Shown here: piece after piece, positions 1 to 8,601 of the stretch
Position numbering within the stretch: position 1 is the first letter of the stretch
How the letters are laid out: every line of letters starts with the position of its first letter
Source: Candidatus Marithrix sp.
Lineage (GTDB): Bacteria > Pseudomonadota > Gammaproteobacteria > Beggiatoales > Beggiatoaceae
NCBI GenBank assembly: GCA_016744775.1
Contig: JADGDS010000001.1
Span: forward strand, 729,508-793,507
Direction: 5' to 3'
Length of the DNA: 64,000 nucleotides
Made by a program: the position numbers and the translations under genes
The notes under the pieces: generated by a model
Told to the model about the DNA's origin: nothing
Seen by the model: only the letters and a program-made list of their open reading frames with translations
Databases searched by the model: none

Positions 1-126
1 TTGACTTTGTTCAATGTTTTTATATTCATCTGCTTGACTATTTGTAGATATTGTTAATGCTCCTAATCCAATAGTTATAATAATAAAGGTATTAATAGTA
101 TTTTTAATAGTTTTTAAAGTTTTCAT
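1..126 (-). CDS. exported protein, N-terminal part only
   Basis: An ATG at 126 on the minus strand opens a reading frame that runs off the left edge of the window after 42 codons without a stop. The translation has a basic N-terminus (MKTLKTIK), a hydrophobic stretch (FIIITIGLGALTI) and a likely signal peptidase site after NSQA, so the product is probably exported. Too little of the mature protein is visible to name a family. No clear ribosome binding site is seen upstream. The signal-peptide shape supports a real gene despite the truncation. Confidence 0.6.
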   Translation of the reverse strand, partial: MKTLKTIKNTINTFIIITIGLGALTISTNSQADEYKNIEQSQ

Positions 127-583
127 GATATTTATTTATATTTTTTAAATGTTTTAAGAATTTTATATATTTAATTAATTAAAATTAATAATAAGCAGTA
201 TATATACCAATAATAGAAATAAATAATATTTGTATTTTTATATTTTAAATAGATAAAGAACAAATAATTACTTACTTATAGTAAGTAATTTAATAACTTA
301 AATATCTTTATTTCTATATTTTGATAAAGCTAAATATAAGCAGCATTAATGCCAAAAATTAATATTTTTAATATACAGAATAATTTTTTAAAAAAAGTAA
401 GAATATCTATATATTTACTGAATATCTAAGCACAAAGAATACCAATTAATAGTTTCTATTTAGTAAACTATTATCCATGCTATTATTGATGTTTTTATAA
501 AGAATCTTGAATTTATTGTAAAGAATATGCAAAAATGACTTTTATCCAATAAACTATTCCATTAATGAAAAAAGGCTTATATA
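127..583. other. AT-rich divergent intergenic region with one hairpin
   Basis: This 457-base gap separates the minus-strand partial gene from the plus-strand TAXI protein gene, so it must hold both promoters. It is extremely AT-rich and I could not choose a promoter with confidence. The only clear structure is a perfect 10-bp inverted repeat, AATTACTTAC at 266-275 and its complement at 281-290, with a 5-nt loop. No run of T follows it, so it fits an operator or mRNA hairpin better than a terminator. I see no coding sequence. Confidence 0.45.
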
Positions 584-1873
584 ATGAAGTGTAGATTTTG
601 TAAAGTTTGGATCGTAACTATTGCGATCATTTTTTTAAGTTTTCTAATTGCATACCAATTTGTTGAACCACCACCACCAAAAGAAATCAGTATGGCTACT
701 GGTAGAGAAGGTGGAGGCTATTACAAGTTTTCTTTGCAATACCAAAAGCAGTTATCTGAACAAGGATTTCACTTACAGATTCAACCTACAGCAGGATCAA
801 TTGAAGTTCTGCAAAAACTCAAATCTGGAGAAGCTTCAATAGGATTAGTGCAAGGTGGTACTGCAAAAGAAATAGAAGGAGTTGAAGGCTTGCAGTCTTT
901 AGCTAGTTTATTTTATGAACCAGTTTGGGTGTTTCATCGTAAAGATCAGCCAATTAAATATTTATTTGAATTGCGCGGAAAACGCATAGCTGTTGGAGAA
1001 AATGGTAGTGGTACAAAACCTTTAGCTATGCAATTATTAGGTTTTAATCATGTAACAGCAGACAATTCTAGTTTGTTAAATCTGTCTAGTAGGCAAGCGG
1101 CAAACAAATTAGCAGCTGGAGAAATTGATGCTGCTTTTTTTGTCACTTCTCCTAAAGCTAGCATAATTACTGAATTATTAAGTAATTCTGAAATTGAACT
1201 GCTAAGTTTCAGACGACATCTAGCTTATAGTAGCCGTTATCCTTTTTTAACTCATGTTGAAATTGGAGAGGGCATGATTGATTTAGAAAACAATATTCCT
1301 AGTAACAGTAAAATTTTATTAGCGGCAACAGCAAGTCTTGTAGCTCGCCAAGATTTGCATCCTGATCTAATTCCATTACTATTAAGAACTTTAATAAAAG
1401 TTCATAAACAAGGTGGAATGTTAGAAAAACAAGATCAATTTCCATCAAATAAGTTTGTAGAATTTCCAATGAATTCAACAGCAGAATACTATTTGGTATC
1501 AGGACCCAGCTTTTTAGAAAAGATTTTCCCTTTTTGGTTAGCTACTTCTATTGATAGATTAAAAATTCTGTTAATTCCATTAATTGCTATTTTATTACCT
1601 TTATTTAAAGGGTTTTTACCAATATATACTTTTACTATTCGTCGTAAAATATTTCGTTGGTATGAATTATTGCGTGAAATTGATGAACAAATTCATGAAT
1701 TGTCAGAAATAAATATTATTAATGAAAAAATTGAACGATTAAATTCCCTGCAAAAAGAATTAATTGAACAAGTGTCAGTGCCATTATCATATATGGGTGA
1801 ATTTTATGGTCTGCGTATGCATATTCAATTGGTACTTGACCGTTTAGAAGAGCGGCGGGATGAATTAGTTTAG
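584..1873 (+). CDS. TAXI-family TRAP transporter solute-binding protein, membrane anchored
   Basis: The 429-residue product resembles the TAXI (NMT1-like) solute-binding subunits of TRAP transporters. It has an N-terminal membrane segment at about residues 8-24, then the family-type start of the binding domain (SMATGREGGGYYKFS), the PTAGSIEVLQKL region near residue 68 and LRGKRIAVGENGSGT near residue 130. A second hydrophobic segment at about 326-345 is followed by a charged helical tail, so the binding domain should sit in the periplasm between two membrane helices. No DctQ/DctM-like permease gene lies next to it, so the ligand and partner are unknown. The gene is monocistronic and converges on the DUF4276 gene. 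The family call is firm, the function generic. Confidence 0.8.
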   Translation: MKCRFCKVWIVTIAIIFLSFLIAYQFVEPPPPKEISMATGREGGGYYKFSLQYQKQLSEQGFHLQIQPTAGSIEVLQKLKSGEASIGLVQGGTAKEIEGVEGLQSLASLFYEPVWVFHRKDQPIKYLFELRGKRIAVGENGSGTKPLAMQLLGFNHVTADNSSLLNLSSRQAANKLAAGEIDAAFFVTSPKASIITELLSNSEIELLSFRRHLAYSSRYPFLTHVEIGEGMIDLENNIPSNSKILLAATASLVARQDLHPDLIPLLLRTLIKVHKQGGMLEKQDQFPSNKFVEFPMNSTAEYYLVSGPSFLEKIFPFWLATSIDRLKILLIPLIAILLPLFKGFLPIYTFTIRRKIFRWYELLREIDEQIHELSEINIINEKIERLNSLQKELIEQVSVPLSYMGEFYGLRMHIQLVLDRLEERRDELV

Positions 1874-1904
1874 TAGTTCGTCAACTTTCAAATGTCGGGT
1901 TTTT

Positions 1905-1937
1905 AGACCTGTCAGGTTTTTAAAACCTGACAGGTCT
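1905..1937. repeat. palindromic repeat family 1, copy 1
   Basis: This is a perfect 16-bp inverted repeat, AGACCTGTCAGGTTTT and its complement, with a 1-nt loop. It lies between two convergent genes and could act as a bidirectional terminator. Other copies are at 6796-6830, 14936-14968 and 38364-38396. Confidence 0.9.
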
Positions 1938-1947
1938 TAGGATTAAT

Positions 1948-2466
1948 TTAGGTAAGCAAGGAACGTAAAGTTTTTAAAAGCACATGAAAACTATGCGAAC
2001 GGTTAGCTTGTTTTAAAGAAACAAACTTAGCGATTTCTTCTGCAAATTGAGGTTTACTCGCATATTTATCTTTCCAATTAGGTACTATTTCTTCAATGAC
2101 GCTGGATGGTTTTTCGATATTATCAATATCACGATATTTTTTCTTGCCTTGAAAAAAACTCGCTTTAAATTTAGGCGAACATTTTGCAATAGCTTCCATA
2201 TCTCCTAAAAACCATGCCTCTAATTCATAGCAGGCTATTCTTATTTTATATTCACAAAAACACCAAGCCATTTTTTCCTTTATCTTATTTTTCAATGCTA
2301 CACAATCTTGCTTATCTTGATCAATGATGACAATAATTTGTTGAGCGCGTTTAGATAAGCTTGGGATAATTTTATCCAAGTTACTGATTAAATCCTCTTT
2401 GCCACGATGATGCTTAATTTCAAATTGATGTTGTTCAAATTCTAAACGAGGTAGAATGCCCTCCAA
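1948..2466 (-). CDS. DUF4276-like TOPRIM-type protein, apparently truncated at its N-terminus
   Basis: The 172-residue product matches my memory of the DUF4276 family, whose members resemble TOPRIM nucleases and often follow an ATPase gene. Recognisable blocks are LEGILPRL at the start, KHHRGKEDL, IVIIDQDKQDC near residue 50 (acidic pair), RIACYELEAWFLGD near residue 76 and NRSHSF near the C-terminus. Family members normally begin with a short strand ending in an acidic VEE-type motif just before this point. Here the frame has a stop only five codons upstream of the TTG at 2466, so that motif and a proper start codon are missing. It begins 8 nt after the ATPase stop codon. It may be an inactivated effector, or start at the weak TTG. 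Confidence 0.6.
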   Translation of the reverse strand: MEGILPRLEFEQHQFEIKHHRGKEDLISNLDKIIPSLSKRAQQIIVIIDQDKQDCVALKNKIKEKMAWCFCEYKIRIACYELEAWFLGDMEAIAKCSPKFKASFFQGKKKYRDIDNIEKPSSVIEEIVPNWKDKYASKPQFAEEIAKFVSLKQANRSHSFHVLLKTLRSLLT

Positions 2467-2474
2467 AAACTTTC

Positions 2475-3683
2475 TTATGGATTAATCCCTTTGAAATAAT
2501 CATGTTGCCATAACCAACCTAATTCACAACCATTTTCATAGAGTTCAGTTATCTGCTCATCATATTTTTTAGCTGAAGATATTTGGCTACTACCTGATTC
2601 TTTTTTGACTAAAAACAATTCTTCTATTTTTAAAGCATCAACAAAATCAGGTGAATGGGTAGAAACAAAGACTTGTCCGCCACGTACTGCATATTCTCTG
2701 AGTTCTGCTGCCAGCTCTCTTAATAAAGTTGGATAAAGGTAATTTTCCGGTTCTTCAATACAGAGCAATGGGCGCGGGGTGGGATCATGCAATAACACTA
2801 AATAGGCAAACATTTTAATGGTGCCATCAGAAGTGTATTTTGAAATAAACGGATCAGTAAAACTATTATCACCAAATTTGAGTAAAATTTGCCCAGCTTC
2901 ATTGATGACAATATCCACTTTATCAATGCCGGGAACTCGTTGTTTCATTTTAGTTAAAATGGTTTCAAAAATTTTGGGATGATATTCATGAAGAAAACTG
3001 GCTACTTGTGCCAGATTATTACCTGACATAGAAAGTTGTTGGTCAGCACCAACTTCATTAATTTTACGCATATCTTCATTTTGCAGATTAGAAACTAACC
3101 ATTGCTCTAATAAGGTACGAAAACTTCTAATGGTTTTGTAACGCTCAAATTGTCCTAAGCCTTTTAACGCCAGAATATCTTCTGCACCCAAGGGTTGGTC
3201 TTCACGTTCTTCCTTAACTTTTGAATGTTTATGGTCATAATCTTGTTCATTTTTTATGGCATAACCTTTTCCTCTGGAATAATCTAAAAAATGCCACGGT
3301 TTGCCATTTCGTCCCCTACGATATTTTAAAATTTCCTTTTCTATAAATACTTTACCACAATTAAAACCAATTTTTAAATGATAAGTGACTAAAGGACTTT
3401 TTTCACCTTGTTCAAAATTACGAAACTTAATTTCAAATTCAATGAAATCTTTCTCAGGGTTACTATTACGACTGATAACTTCCTTAAATCCACCTTCACG
3501 ATTAACCGCAACAGTGACATTGTCTTTTAAGCTGGTGGAAAGAAAACTGAACACCTTAAAAAGAGTAGTTTTACCTGAGCCGTTCGCGCCTAAAAAAACA
3601 TTTAATCGCTGTAAATCAGTCAGATGTAAATCCTTATATAATCTAAAATTCTTAACTTTAATTTGCTCAATTTGTGTTTTCAT
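2475..3683 (-). CDS. AAA/OLD-like ATPase of an ATPase-TOPRIM pair
   Basis: The 402-residue product is an SMC/ABC-type ATPase of the RecF/OLD kind. It has Walker A GANGSGKT at residues 32-39, a signature-like TSDGTIKMF near 284-292, Walker B LLCIEEPEN at 306-314 and the switch STHSPD at 341-346. The central insert (about 90-260) is variable. The C-terminus, ELYENGCELGWLWQHDYF, is typical of ATPases encoded just upstream of DUF4276 genes, which is the arrangement here. Such pairs resemble split OLD or PARIS-type phage defence modules, in which the ATPase senses and the TOPRIM partner acts. The function is inferred; the fold is clear. Confidence 0.75.
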   Translation of the reverse strand: MKTQIEQIKVKNFRLYKDLHLTDLQRLNVFLGANGSGKTTLFKVFSFLSTSLKDNVTVAVNREGGFKEVISRNSNPEKDFIEFEIKFRNFEQGEKSPLVTYHLKIGFNCGKVFIEKEILKYRRGRNGKPWHFLDYSRGKGYAIKNEQDYDHKHSKVKEEREDQPLGAEDILALKGLGQFERYKTIRSFRTLLEQWLVSNLQNEDMRKINEVGADQQLSMSGNNLAQVASFLHEYHPKIFETILTKMKQRVPGIDKVDIVINEAGQILLKFGDNSFTDPFISKYTSDGTIKMFAYLVLLHDPTPRPLLCIEEPENYLYPTLLRELAAELREYAVRGGQVFVSTHSPDFVDALKIEELFLVKKESGSSQISSAKKYDEQITELYENGCELGWLWQHDYFKGINP

Positions 3684-3908
3684 GATTATTGGTATCCAAT
3701 TGGTTTATTTGATATAAATCTGAGTATAACTAAATACTTCAATAAAAACTACAAGGATGTTATAATTATAGCTTAGTAATAAGTTTAACTAATTAAACGG
3801 AACAATAAAAACAATTAGACTTATTAATAGAATAGTAGCATTATAGTCAGCCATGAAGTCATCACGACTTCTAAACATTCAATTACACTAATTACTGGAG
3901 AATCCTTT
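3684..3908. promoter_or_regulatory. intergenic region carrying the rubrerythrin promoter
   Basis: This 225-base gap lies between the divergent ATPase and rubrerythrin genes. It is AT-rich and must hold both promoters. A small inverted repeat GAAGTC-N5-GACTTC lies near 3856-3872. A ribosome binding site (TGGAG) precedes the rubrerythrin ATG by about 8 nt. I could not pick a certain -35/-10 pair. Confidence 0.35.
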
Positions 3909-4328
3909 ATGGAACTAAAAGGTAGTAGCACAGAACAAAATCTAAAAGATGCTTTTGCAGGTGAATCACAAGCTAATCGTCGCTATTTATACTTCGCAGC
4001 TAAAGCTGACGTAGAAGGCTACAATGATGTATCAGCAGTTTTCCGTTCTACTGCTGAAGGTGAAACTGGTCATGCTCATGGTCATTTAGAATATTTAGAA
4101 GCTTGTGGTGATCCAGCTACTGGTTTACCTATCGGTGAAACTTCTGATAACCTCAAAGCCGCTATTGCTGGTGAAACTCACGAATATACTGATATGTATC
4201 CCGGTATGGCAAAAGCAGCCAATGAAGAAGGTTTTGATGAAATCGCTGATTGGTTTGAAACTTTAGCCAAAGCAGAACGCTCACATGCTAACCGTTTCCA
4301 AAAAGCTTTAGATAATTTAGACGTTTAA
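3909..4328 (+). CDS. rubrerythrin, diiron domain only
   Basis: The 139-residue product is a four-helix rubrerythrin without the C-terminal rubredoxin domain. Metal-ligand motifs are visible: E19 in [22 protein letters not shown] with E52 and H55, AGETHEY with E89, and E117 plus AERSH with E123 and H126. Such proteins reduce hydrogen peroxide in the cytoplasm of oxygen-sensitive or microaerobic bacteria and need an electron donor. The next genes, an Hdr-like Fe-S protein and a DUF3501 protein, form a cluster often found with rubrerythrin, so the Fe-S protein may be that donor (inference). A hairpin follows the stop codon, but the genes may still be cotranscribed. Confidence 0.9.
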   Translation: MELKGSSTEQNLKDAFAGESQANRRYLYFAAKADVEGYNDVSAVFRSTAEGETGHAHGHLEYLEACGDPATGLPIGETSDNLKAAIAGETHEYTDMYPGMAKAANEEGFDEIADWFETLAKAERSHANRFQKALDNLDV

Positions 4329-4341
4329 TTATTTTCTATCC

Positions 4342-4359
4342 TTCCCCCTTATGGGGGAA
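4342..4359 (+). terminator. hairpin after rubrerythrin gene
   Basis: A 7-bp stem TTCCCCC/GGGGGAA with the loop TTAT begins 13 nt after the stop codon and is followed by only three T residues. It may be an attenuator or weak terminator between the rubrerythrin and Hdr-like genes. Confidence 0.5.
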
Positions 4360-4367
4360 TTTAACTA

Positions 4368-4425
4368 CAGGAGTTCAAAGCGAAGCTTTGTGAGTGCAAT
4401 GACAAAGCTTCGCTTTGAACTCCTG
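4368..4425. repeat. palindromic repeat family 2
   Basis: This is a perfect 23-bp inverted repeat (4368-4390 and 4403-4425) with a 12-nt loop, containing the motif GTTCAAAGCGAAGCTTTG. It sits between the rubrerythrin gene and the Hdr-like gene. A single arm of the same family recurs at about 39957-39978. Confidence 0.9.
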
Positions 4426-4449
4426 AAACACAAACAAAGAGACTTTATT

Positions 4450-5757
4450 ATGCAACGCGAAGGTAATTTAGAAGCTCCCACCAGACATGCGGTTGATTGG
4501 CAAAATCCAGATTTTTATAACGAAAGTTCTTTATTTGAAGAATTAGAACGAGTTTTTGATATTTGTCACGGTTGTCGCCGCTGCTTCAATTTATGTCAAT
4601 CATTTCCAACTTTATTTGATGCGGTAGATGAATCTGAATCCGGTGAATTAGATACTGTTAATAAATCTGTTTATTGGGATGTAGTAGATCATTGCTATTT
4701 ATGTGATATGTGTTATATGACTAAATGCCCTTATGTTCCTCCACATCCTTGGAATTTAGACTTTCCACATTTAATGTTAAGAGCTAAAGCAGTTAAATTT
4801 AAAAATAAAAAGACTAAATTACGTGATAAAATTTTAACATCTACAGATACAGTTGGAACTTTATTAGGTATTCCAATAGTATCACAAGTAGTTAATGCAG
4901 CTAATAATAATAAAACTTTAAGAAAAGTAACAGAAAAAATAATTGGTGTTAGTGCTGATGCTATATTACCAAAATTTCATACTAATACTTTACGTAAACG
5001 CGATAAAACACGTACACCAACAGAATCTGAAAAGAAAGTAGCATTATTTGCAACTTGTTATGGTAATTATAATGAACCTGAAATAAATCAAGACTTAATA
5101 AAAGTATTTGAACATAATGGCATAAAAGTAATCTTAACAGAAAAAGAACGTTGTTGCGGAATGCCAAAATTAGAATTAGGAGATTTAGAATCAGTACAAG
5201 CAGCAAAAGAAGCTAATATTCCAATTTTAGAAAAATTAGTTGATCAAGGTTATGATATTATCGCACCAGTTCCATCTTGCGTATTGATGTTTAAACAAGA
5301 ATTACCTTTATTATTCCCAGATGATGCCACTGTTAAAAAGGTACAACAAGCAATGTTTGATCCTTTTGAATATTTAATGTTACGACATAAAGAAGGTAAA
5401 TTAAATACTGAATTTAAACAAGAATTAGGAACAATTGCTTACCAAGTATCTTGCCATTTACGAGTACAAAACATTGGAATGAAAACTCGTGACATTTTGC
5501 AATTAATTCCAGAAACAAAAATAGAAACAATAGAACGTTGTAGTGGGCATGATGGCACATATGCAGTAAAAGCTGAAACTCATGCAGCATCAATGAAAAT
5601 AGTAAAACCAGTAGTAAATCGCGTCAAAAAAGCTGAAGCTGATTATTACAGTAGCGATTGCCCAATGGCAGGGCATCAAATTGAAAATGGTTTAGGAGCA
5701 GATGCAGACAAACCAACTCATCCAATGACATTATTACGCCAAGCTTATGGGATTTAA
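4450..5757 (+). CDS. Hdr/GlpC-like Fe-S oxidoreductase of the rubrerythrin-DUF3501 cluster
   Basis: The 435-residue product carries two [4Fe-4S] ferredoxin-type cysteine sets, CHGCRRCFNLC (C39, C42, C45, C49) and CYLCDMCYMTKC (C82, C85, C88, C93). Two CCG-type heterodisulfide-reductase domains follow, with ERCCGMP near residue 235 and ERCSGHDGTY near residue 360. It is likely to move electrons in the cytoplasm, possibly to rubrerythrin. The ATG at 4450 is chosen because it is preceded by AAAGAGA and because an in-frame ATG at 4351 lies inside a hairpin and a palindromic repeat. The DUF3501 gene follows after 2 nt. The family is firm; the physiological partner is inferred. Confidence 0.85.
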   Translation: MQREGNLEAPTRHAVDWQNPDFYNESSLFEELERVFDICHGCRRCFNLCQSFPTLFDAVDESESGELDTVNKSVYWDVVDHCYLCDMCYMTKCPYVPPHPWNLDFPHLMLRAKAVKFKNKKTKLRDKILTSTDTVGTLLGIPIVSQVVNAANNNKTLRKVTEKIIGVSADAILPKFHTNTLRKRDKTRTPTESEKKVALFATCYGNYNEPEINQDLIKVFEHNGIKVILTEKERCCGMPKLELGDLESVQAAKEANIPILEKLVDQGYDIIAPVPSCVLMFKQELPLLFPDDATVKKVQQAMFDPFEYLMLRHKEGKLNTEFKQELGTIAYQVSCHLRVQNIGMKTRDILQLIPETKIETIERCSGHDGTYAVKAETHAASMKIVKPVVNRVKKAEADYYSSDCPMAGHQIENGLGADADKPTHPMTLLRQAYGI

Positions 5758-5759
5758 TT

Positions 5760-6344
5760 ATGCAAAAACTAACACGCAATGATTTATACAGCTTAGAACA
5801 ATATGCCGAAAAACGCGCAGAATTTCGCGCACAAATAATGGCACATAAAAAAAATCGCCGAGTGCCTATTGGCAACCATGCGACATTATATTTTGAAGAT
5901 CATTTAACTATGCAATATCAAATTCAAGAAATGTTGCGGATTGAGCGGATTTTTGAACCAGCAGGTATTGAAGAAGAATTAGCGGCTTATAATCCTCTAA
6001 TTCCAGATGGAGATAATTGGAAAGCCACATTTATGATAGAATATGGCGATGTTGCAGAACGCCAAGCCGCTTTAGCTAAACTAGTTGAAATTGAAAACAA
6101 AGTATGGATACAAATTGCTGACACAGATCGAATATGGGCAATCGCAGACGAAGATTTAGACCGTACTAGCAGTGATAAAACATCCGCAGTACACTTTCTA
6201 CGTTTTCAATTAAATGCTGAACAAATAGCCGCTGTTAAGGCAAATGCAGAAATTGGTATGGGTATTGACCATATAAATTATAAATTTGAAAACAAGCCAG
6301 TGGCTGAGAATATTCGTGAGGCTTTAGTGGCTGAGATTTTATAA
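5760..6344 (+). CDS. DUF3501 family protein
   Basis: The 194-residue product matches the DUF3501 family, which is usually encoded directly after an Hdr-like Fe-S protein and near rubrerythrin, as here. Recognisable parts are the start LTRNDLYSLEQYAEKRAEFRAQ, IGNHATLYFEDHLTMQYQIQEMLRIE near residues 40-65 and VHFLRF in the C-terminal half. There is no signal peptide, and no known catalytic motif. Its function is unknown; co-occurrence suggests a role in peroxide or redox metabolism. It starts 2 nt after the Fe-S gene and ends 1 nt before the NADAR gene, so the three are probably one transcript. Confidence 0.85.
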   Translation: MQKLTRNDLYSLEQYAEKRAEFRAQIMAHKKNRRVPIGNHATLYFEDHLTMQYQIQEMLRIERIFEPAGIEEELAAYNPLIPDGDNWKATFMIEYGDVAERQAALAKLVEIENKVWIQIADTDRIWAIADEDLDRTSSDKTSAVHFLRFQLNAEQIAAVKANAEIGMGIDHINYKFENKPVAENIREALVAEIL

Positions 6345-6345
6345 T

Positions 6346-6777
6346 ATGACCATATATTTCTATTCAAGCGCAGATGAATACTATGAATTTTCAAATTTTT
6401 CCAAACATGGTTTTGAGCTTAAAGATAAATACTGGCCAACAGTAGAACACTATTTTCAAGCTCAAAAATTTCCCGATCATCCACAAGAAGAACGTATTCG
6501 TACAGCCTCAACTCCAACAATAGCCAAACGATTAGGTGGTACTCGCTCCGTTCCTTTACGTGCCAATTGGGAATTGGTCAAAGAAGAAGTGATGAAAAAA
6601 GCTCTTTTGGCTAAATTTCGCACTCATGAGGATTTAAAAACGCTTTTACTCAGTACAGGCAAAGAAAAATTAGTTGAAAATGCACCCCGTGATTATTACT
6701 GGGGCTGTGGTGCCAATGGTAATGGCAAAAACCGATTAGGTAAAATATTGATGGAAGTAAGAGAAATTCTTCGTTAG
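6346..6777 (+). CDS. NADAR family protein (YbiA-like N-glycosidase fold)
   Basis: The 143-residue product is a short single-domain NADAR protein. Family motifs are EFSNFSKHGFELKDKYWPTVEHYFQAQKF at the N-terminus, LGGTRSVPLRANWE mid-protein and YYWGCGANGNGKNRLGKILM near the C-terminus. Characterised members cleave N-glycosidic bonds: YbiA acts on damaged riboflavin intermediates, and others remove ADP-ribose from guanine in toxin-antitoxin or phage contexts. The gene starts 1 nt after the DUF3501 stop, so it is a translationally close fourth member of the rubrerythrin operon. That favours a metabolite-repair role here, which is inference. Confidence 0.88.
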   Translation: MTIYFYSSADEYYEFSNFSKHGFELKDKYWPTVEHYFQAQKFPDHPQEERIRTASTPTIAKRLGGTRSVPLRANWELVKEEVMKKALLAKFRTHEDLKTLLLSTGKEKLVENAPRDYYWGCGANGNGKNRLGKILMEVREILR

Positions 6778-6795
6778 AAATAAATTAAAAGATTC

Positions 6796-6830
6796 TAGAC
6801 CTGACAGGTTTTAGAAACCTGTCAGGTCTA
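6796..6830. repeat. palindromic repeat family 1, copy 2
   Basis: A perfect 16-bp inverted repeat (6796-6811 and 6815-6830) with a 3-nt loop, built on GACCTGACAGG. It lies between the convergent NADAR and SulP genes, where it could end transcription from both sides. Confidence 0.9.
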
Positions 6831-6876
6831 ATCAAGGCAAAAAACCTTATTTCCGGACAAGTCTATTAGCGATCCG

Positions 6877-8433
6877 TTAAGCTATACGATCATCAGCAAC
6901 ATGATACTTTGGATCTGTGAGTAGATCCACTTCCACTAAATCACCAGCCTTATTCAATAATATGCGGCATTCCTCACTTAAATGTTTAAGTTCTAATTGT
7001 TTTCCTAAACGTTGATAACGTTCAGCTAGAGCGTCAATGGCTTCTAAACCCGAATGATCCGCAACACGAGAATCATAAAAATCAACAATTACATGATCAG
7101 GATCATTATGAGGATTAAAAATATTATTAAACGCATGTATCGAACCAAAAAATAATGGTCCTTGTAACTCATAGATCTTTACACCATCTTCATTCACAAA
7201 AGCCTTAGCCTGCATTTGTTTAGCATGTTCCCATGCAAATACTAAAGCAGAAACAATCACACCCACAATCACAGCAATCGCTAAATCAGTTAATACCGTA
7301 ACAACCGCAACCAGAATACCAACAAAAGTATCAGCCAAAGGAATTTTGCCTAATAAACGGAAACTTGCCCACTCAAAGGTGCCCAAAACCACAATAAACA
7401 TCACACCTACTAAAACAGCAACCGGAATCATTTCAATCAAACTTGAACCAACCAGAATAAATGCCAATAAAAACAAAGCTGCAGCAATACCAGATAAACG
7501 TCCTTTACCACCAGAATTGATATTGATCATACTTTGTCCGATCATGGCACAACCTCCCATACCACCAAAAAAACCATTTACTGTATTACCAACACCTTGA
7601 CCAATACACTCCTGATTACCCCGTCCGCGAGTTTCAGTCAGTTCATCAATCAATGTTAGCGTCAACAAAGATTCGATTAATCCTATAGCCGCAAGAATTA
7701 AGGAATATGGCAAAATTATATAAAGCATTTCTAAAGTAAACGGAACTTCAGGAATATGAAAACTAGGTAAACCACCCGCGATACTAGCAGTCGGATCACC
7801 AGTCATGTCTGCCAATACATCTTGCACAGTACGTGCATCTAAGTCAAAACCAAAAACAATAGCAGTAACTACAACAATGGCAACTAAAGAAGCAGGAATT
7901 GCAGTCGTTAAACGTGGTAAAAACTTAATAATCAACATGGTCAACAATATCAAACTAAGCATAATCCATAAAATTGAACCGCTCATCCATTCTAAGCTGC
8001 CATCTGCGCCAACAACTTGAAATTGTTTTAATTGCGCCAAGAAAATCACAATAGCAAGACCATTCACAAAACCAAGCATGACAGGATGTGGAACCATACG
8101 AATGAATTTTCCTAGACGCAAAACACCGGCTAGTATTTGAAAAATACCAGCGAGAAGCACCGCAGCGAATAAATACTCAACACCATGTTCTGAAACTAAA
8201 GCAACCATCACCACAGCCATCGCGCCAGTTGCTCCAGAAATCATCCCGGGGCGACCACCAATTACAGCTGCAATCAAACCCATCATGAAGGCTGCATACA
8301 AACCTACAAGGGGTTCTACGCCAGCAACAAAAGCAAAGGCAATAGCCTCTGGCACCAGCGCAAGTGATACAGTAAGACCAGAAAGTATGTCATTTTTAAC
8401 ACACATTCTGCCGGGACAAGTCAGTTGAAACAT
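6877..8433 (-). CDS. SulP family inorganic anion transporter with STAS domain
   Basis: The product (518 residues from the chosen start) is an inner-membrane SulP permease. It has the N-terminal family signature [19 protein letters not shown], a Gly/Ala-rich helix with [17 protein letters not shown], many hydrophobic helices and [22 protein letters not shown]-terminal cytoplasmic STAS domain (about 415-515) includes [11 protein letters not shown] and [15 protein letters not shown]. Family substrates are sulfate, bicarbonate or related anions; which one cannot be told here. The ATG at 8433 has a GAG-type ribosome site and starts at the family signature. A longer in-frame start at 8535 would run into a palindromic repeat and is rejected. 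Confidence 0.88.
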   Translation of the reverse strand: MFQLTCPGRMCVKNDILSGLTVSLALVPEAIAFAFVAGVEPLVGLYAAFMMGLIAAVIGGRPGMISGATGAMAVVMVALVSEHGVEYLFAAVLLAGIFQILAGVLRLGKFIRMVPHPVMLGFVNGLAIVIFLAQLKQFQVVGADGSLEWMSGSILWIMLSLILLTMLIIKFLPRLTTAIPASLVAIVVVTAIVFGFDLDARTVQDVLADMTGDPTASIAGGLPSFHIPEVPFTLEMLYIILPYSLILAAIGLIESLLTLTLIDELTETRGRGNQECIGQGVGNTVNGFFGGMGGCAMIGQSMININSGGKGRLSGIAAALFLLAFILVGSSLIEMIPVAVLVGVMFIVVLGTFEWASFRLLGKIPLADTFVGILVAVVTVLTDLAIAVIVGVIVSALVFAWEHAKQMQAKAFVNEDGVKIYELQGPLFFGSIHAFNNIFNPHNDPDHVIVDFYDSRVADHSGLEAIDALAERYQRLGKQLELKHLSEECRILLNKAGDLVEVDLLTDPKYHVADDRIA

Positions 8434-8524
8434 GATATTCTCAAATTTAAAGGTTAATGATAGTGTATTATTATACATGAGAATATCATTATATAGTGAT
8501 TTATTTATTAAATTTACGCAGTGG

Positions 8525-8595
8525 AAGCCCCCCAACCCCCTAAAGGGGGAGCATAACGGTCGATGGAACGCCCCCTTTAGGGGGTTGGGGGCTTA
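8525..8595. repeat. palindromic repeat family 3, copy 1
   Basis: Two arms of about 27 bp built on AAGCCCCC-AACCCCCTAAAGGGGG face each other around a short spacer between the SulP and glmS genes. The left edge carries TTACGCA, also seen at the ends of the 231-bp element at 37911-38141. Related copies lie at 11310-11335, 11723-11911 and 13919-13995. Confidence 0.85.
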
Positions 8596-8601
8596 GTTTT
8601 T

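Noticed and set aside
4351-4449. Upstream in-frame ATG extending the Hdr-like protein
   Set aside because: It lies inside a hairpin and a perfect 23-bp inverted repeat, and the conserved protein starts at 4450 with a ribosome site.
8434-8535. N-terminal extension of the SulP permease
   Set aside because: It runs into the family 3 repeat; the family signature and a ribosome site fit the ATG at 8433.
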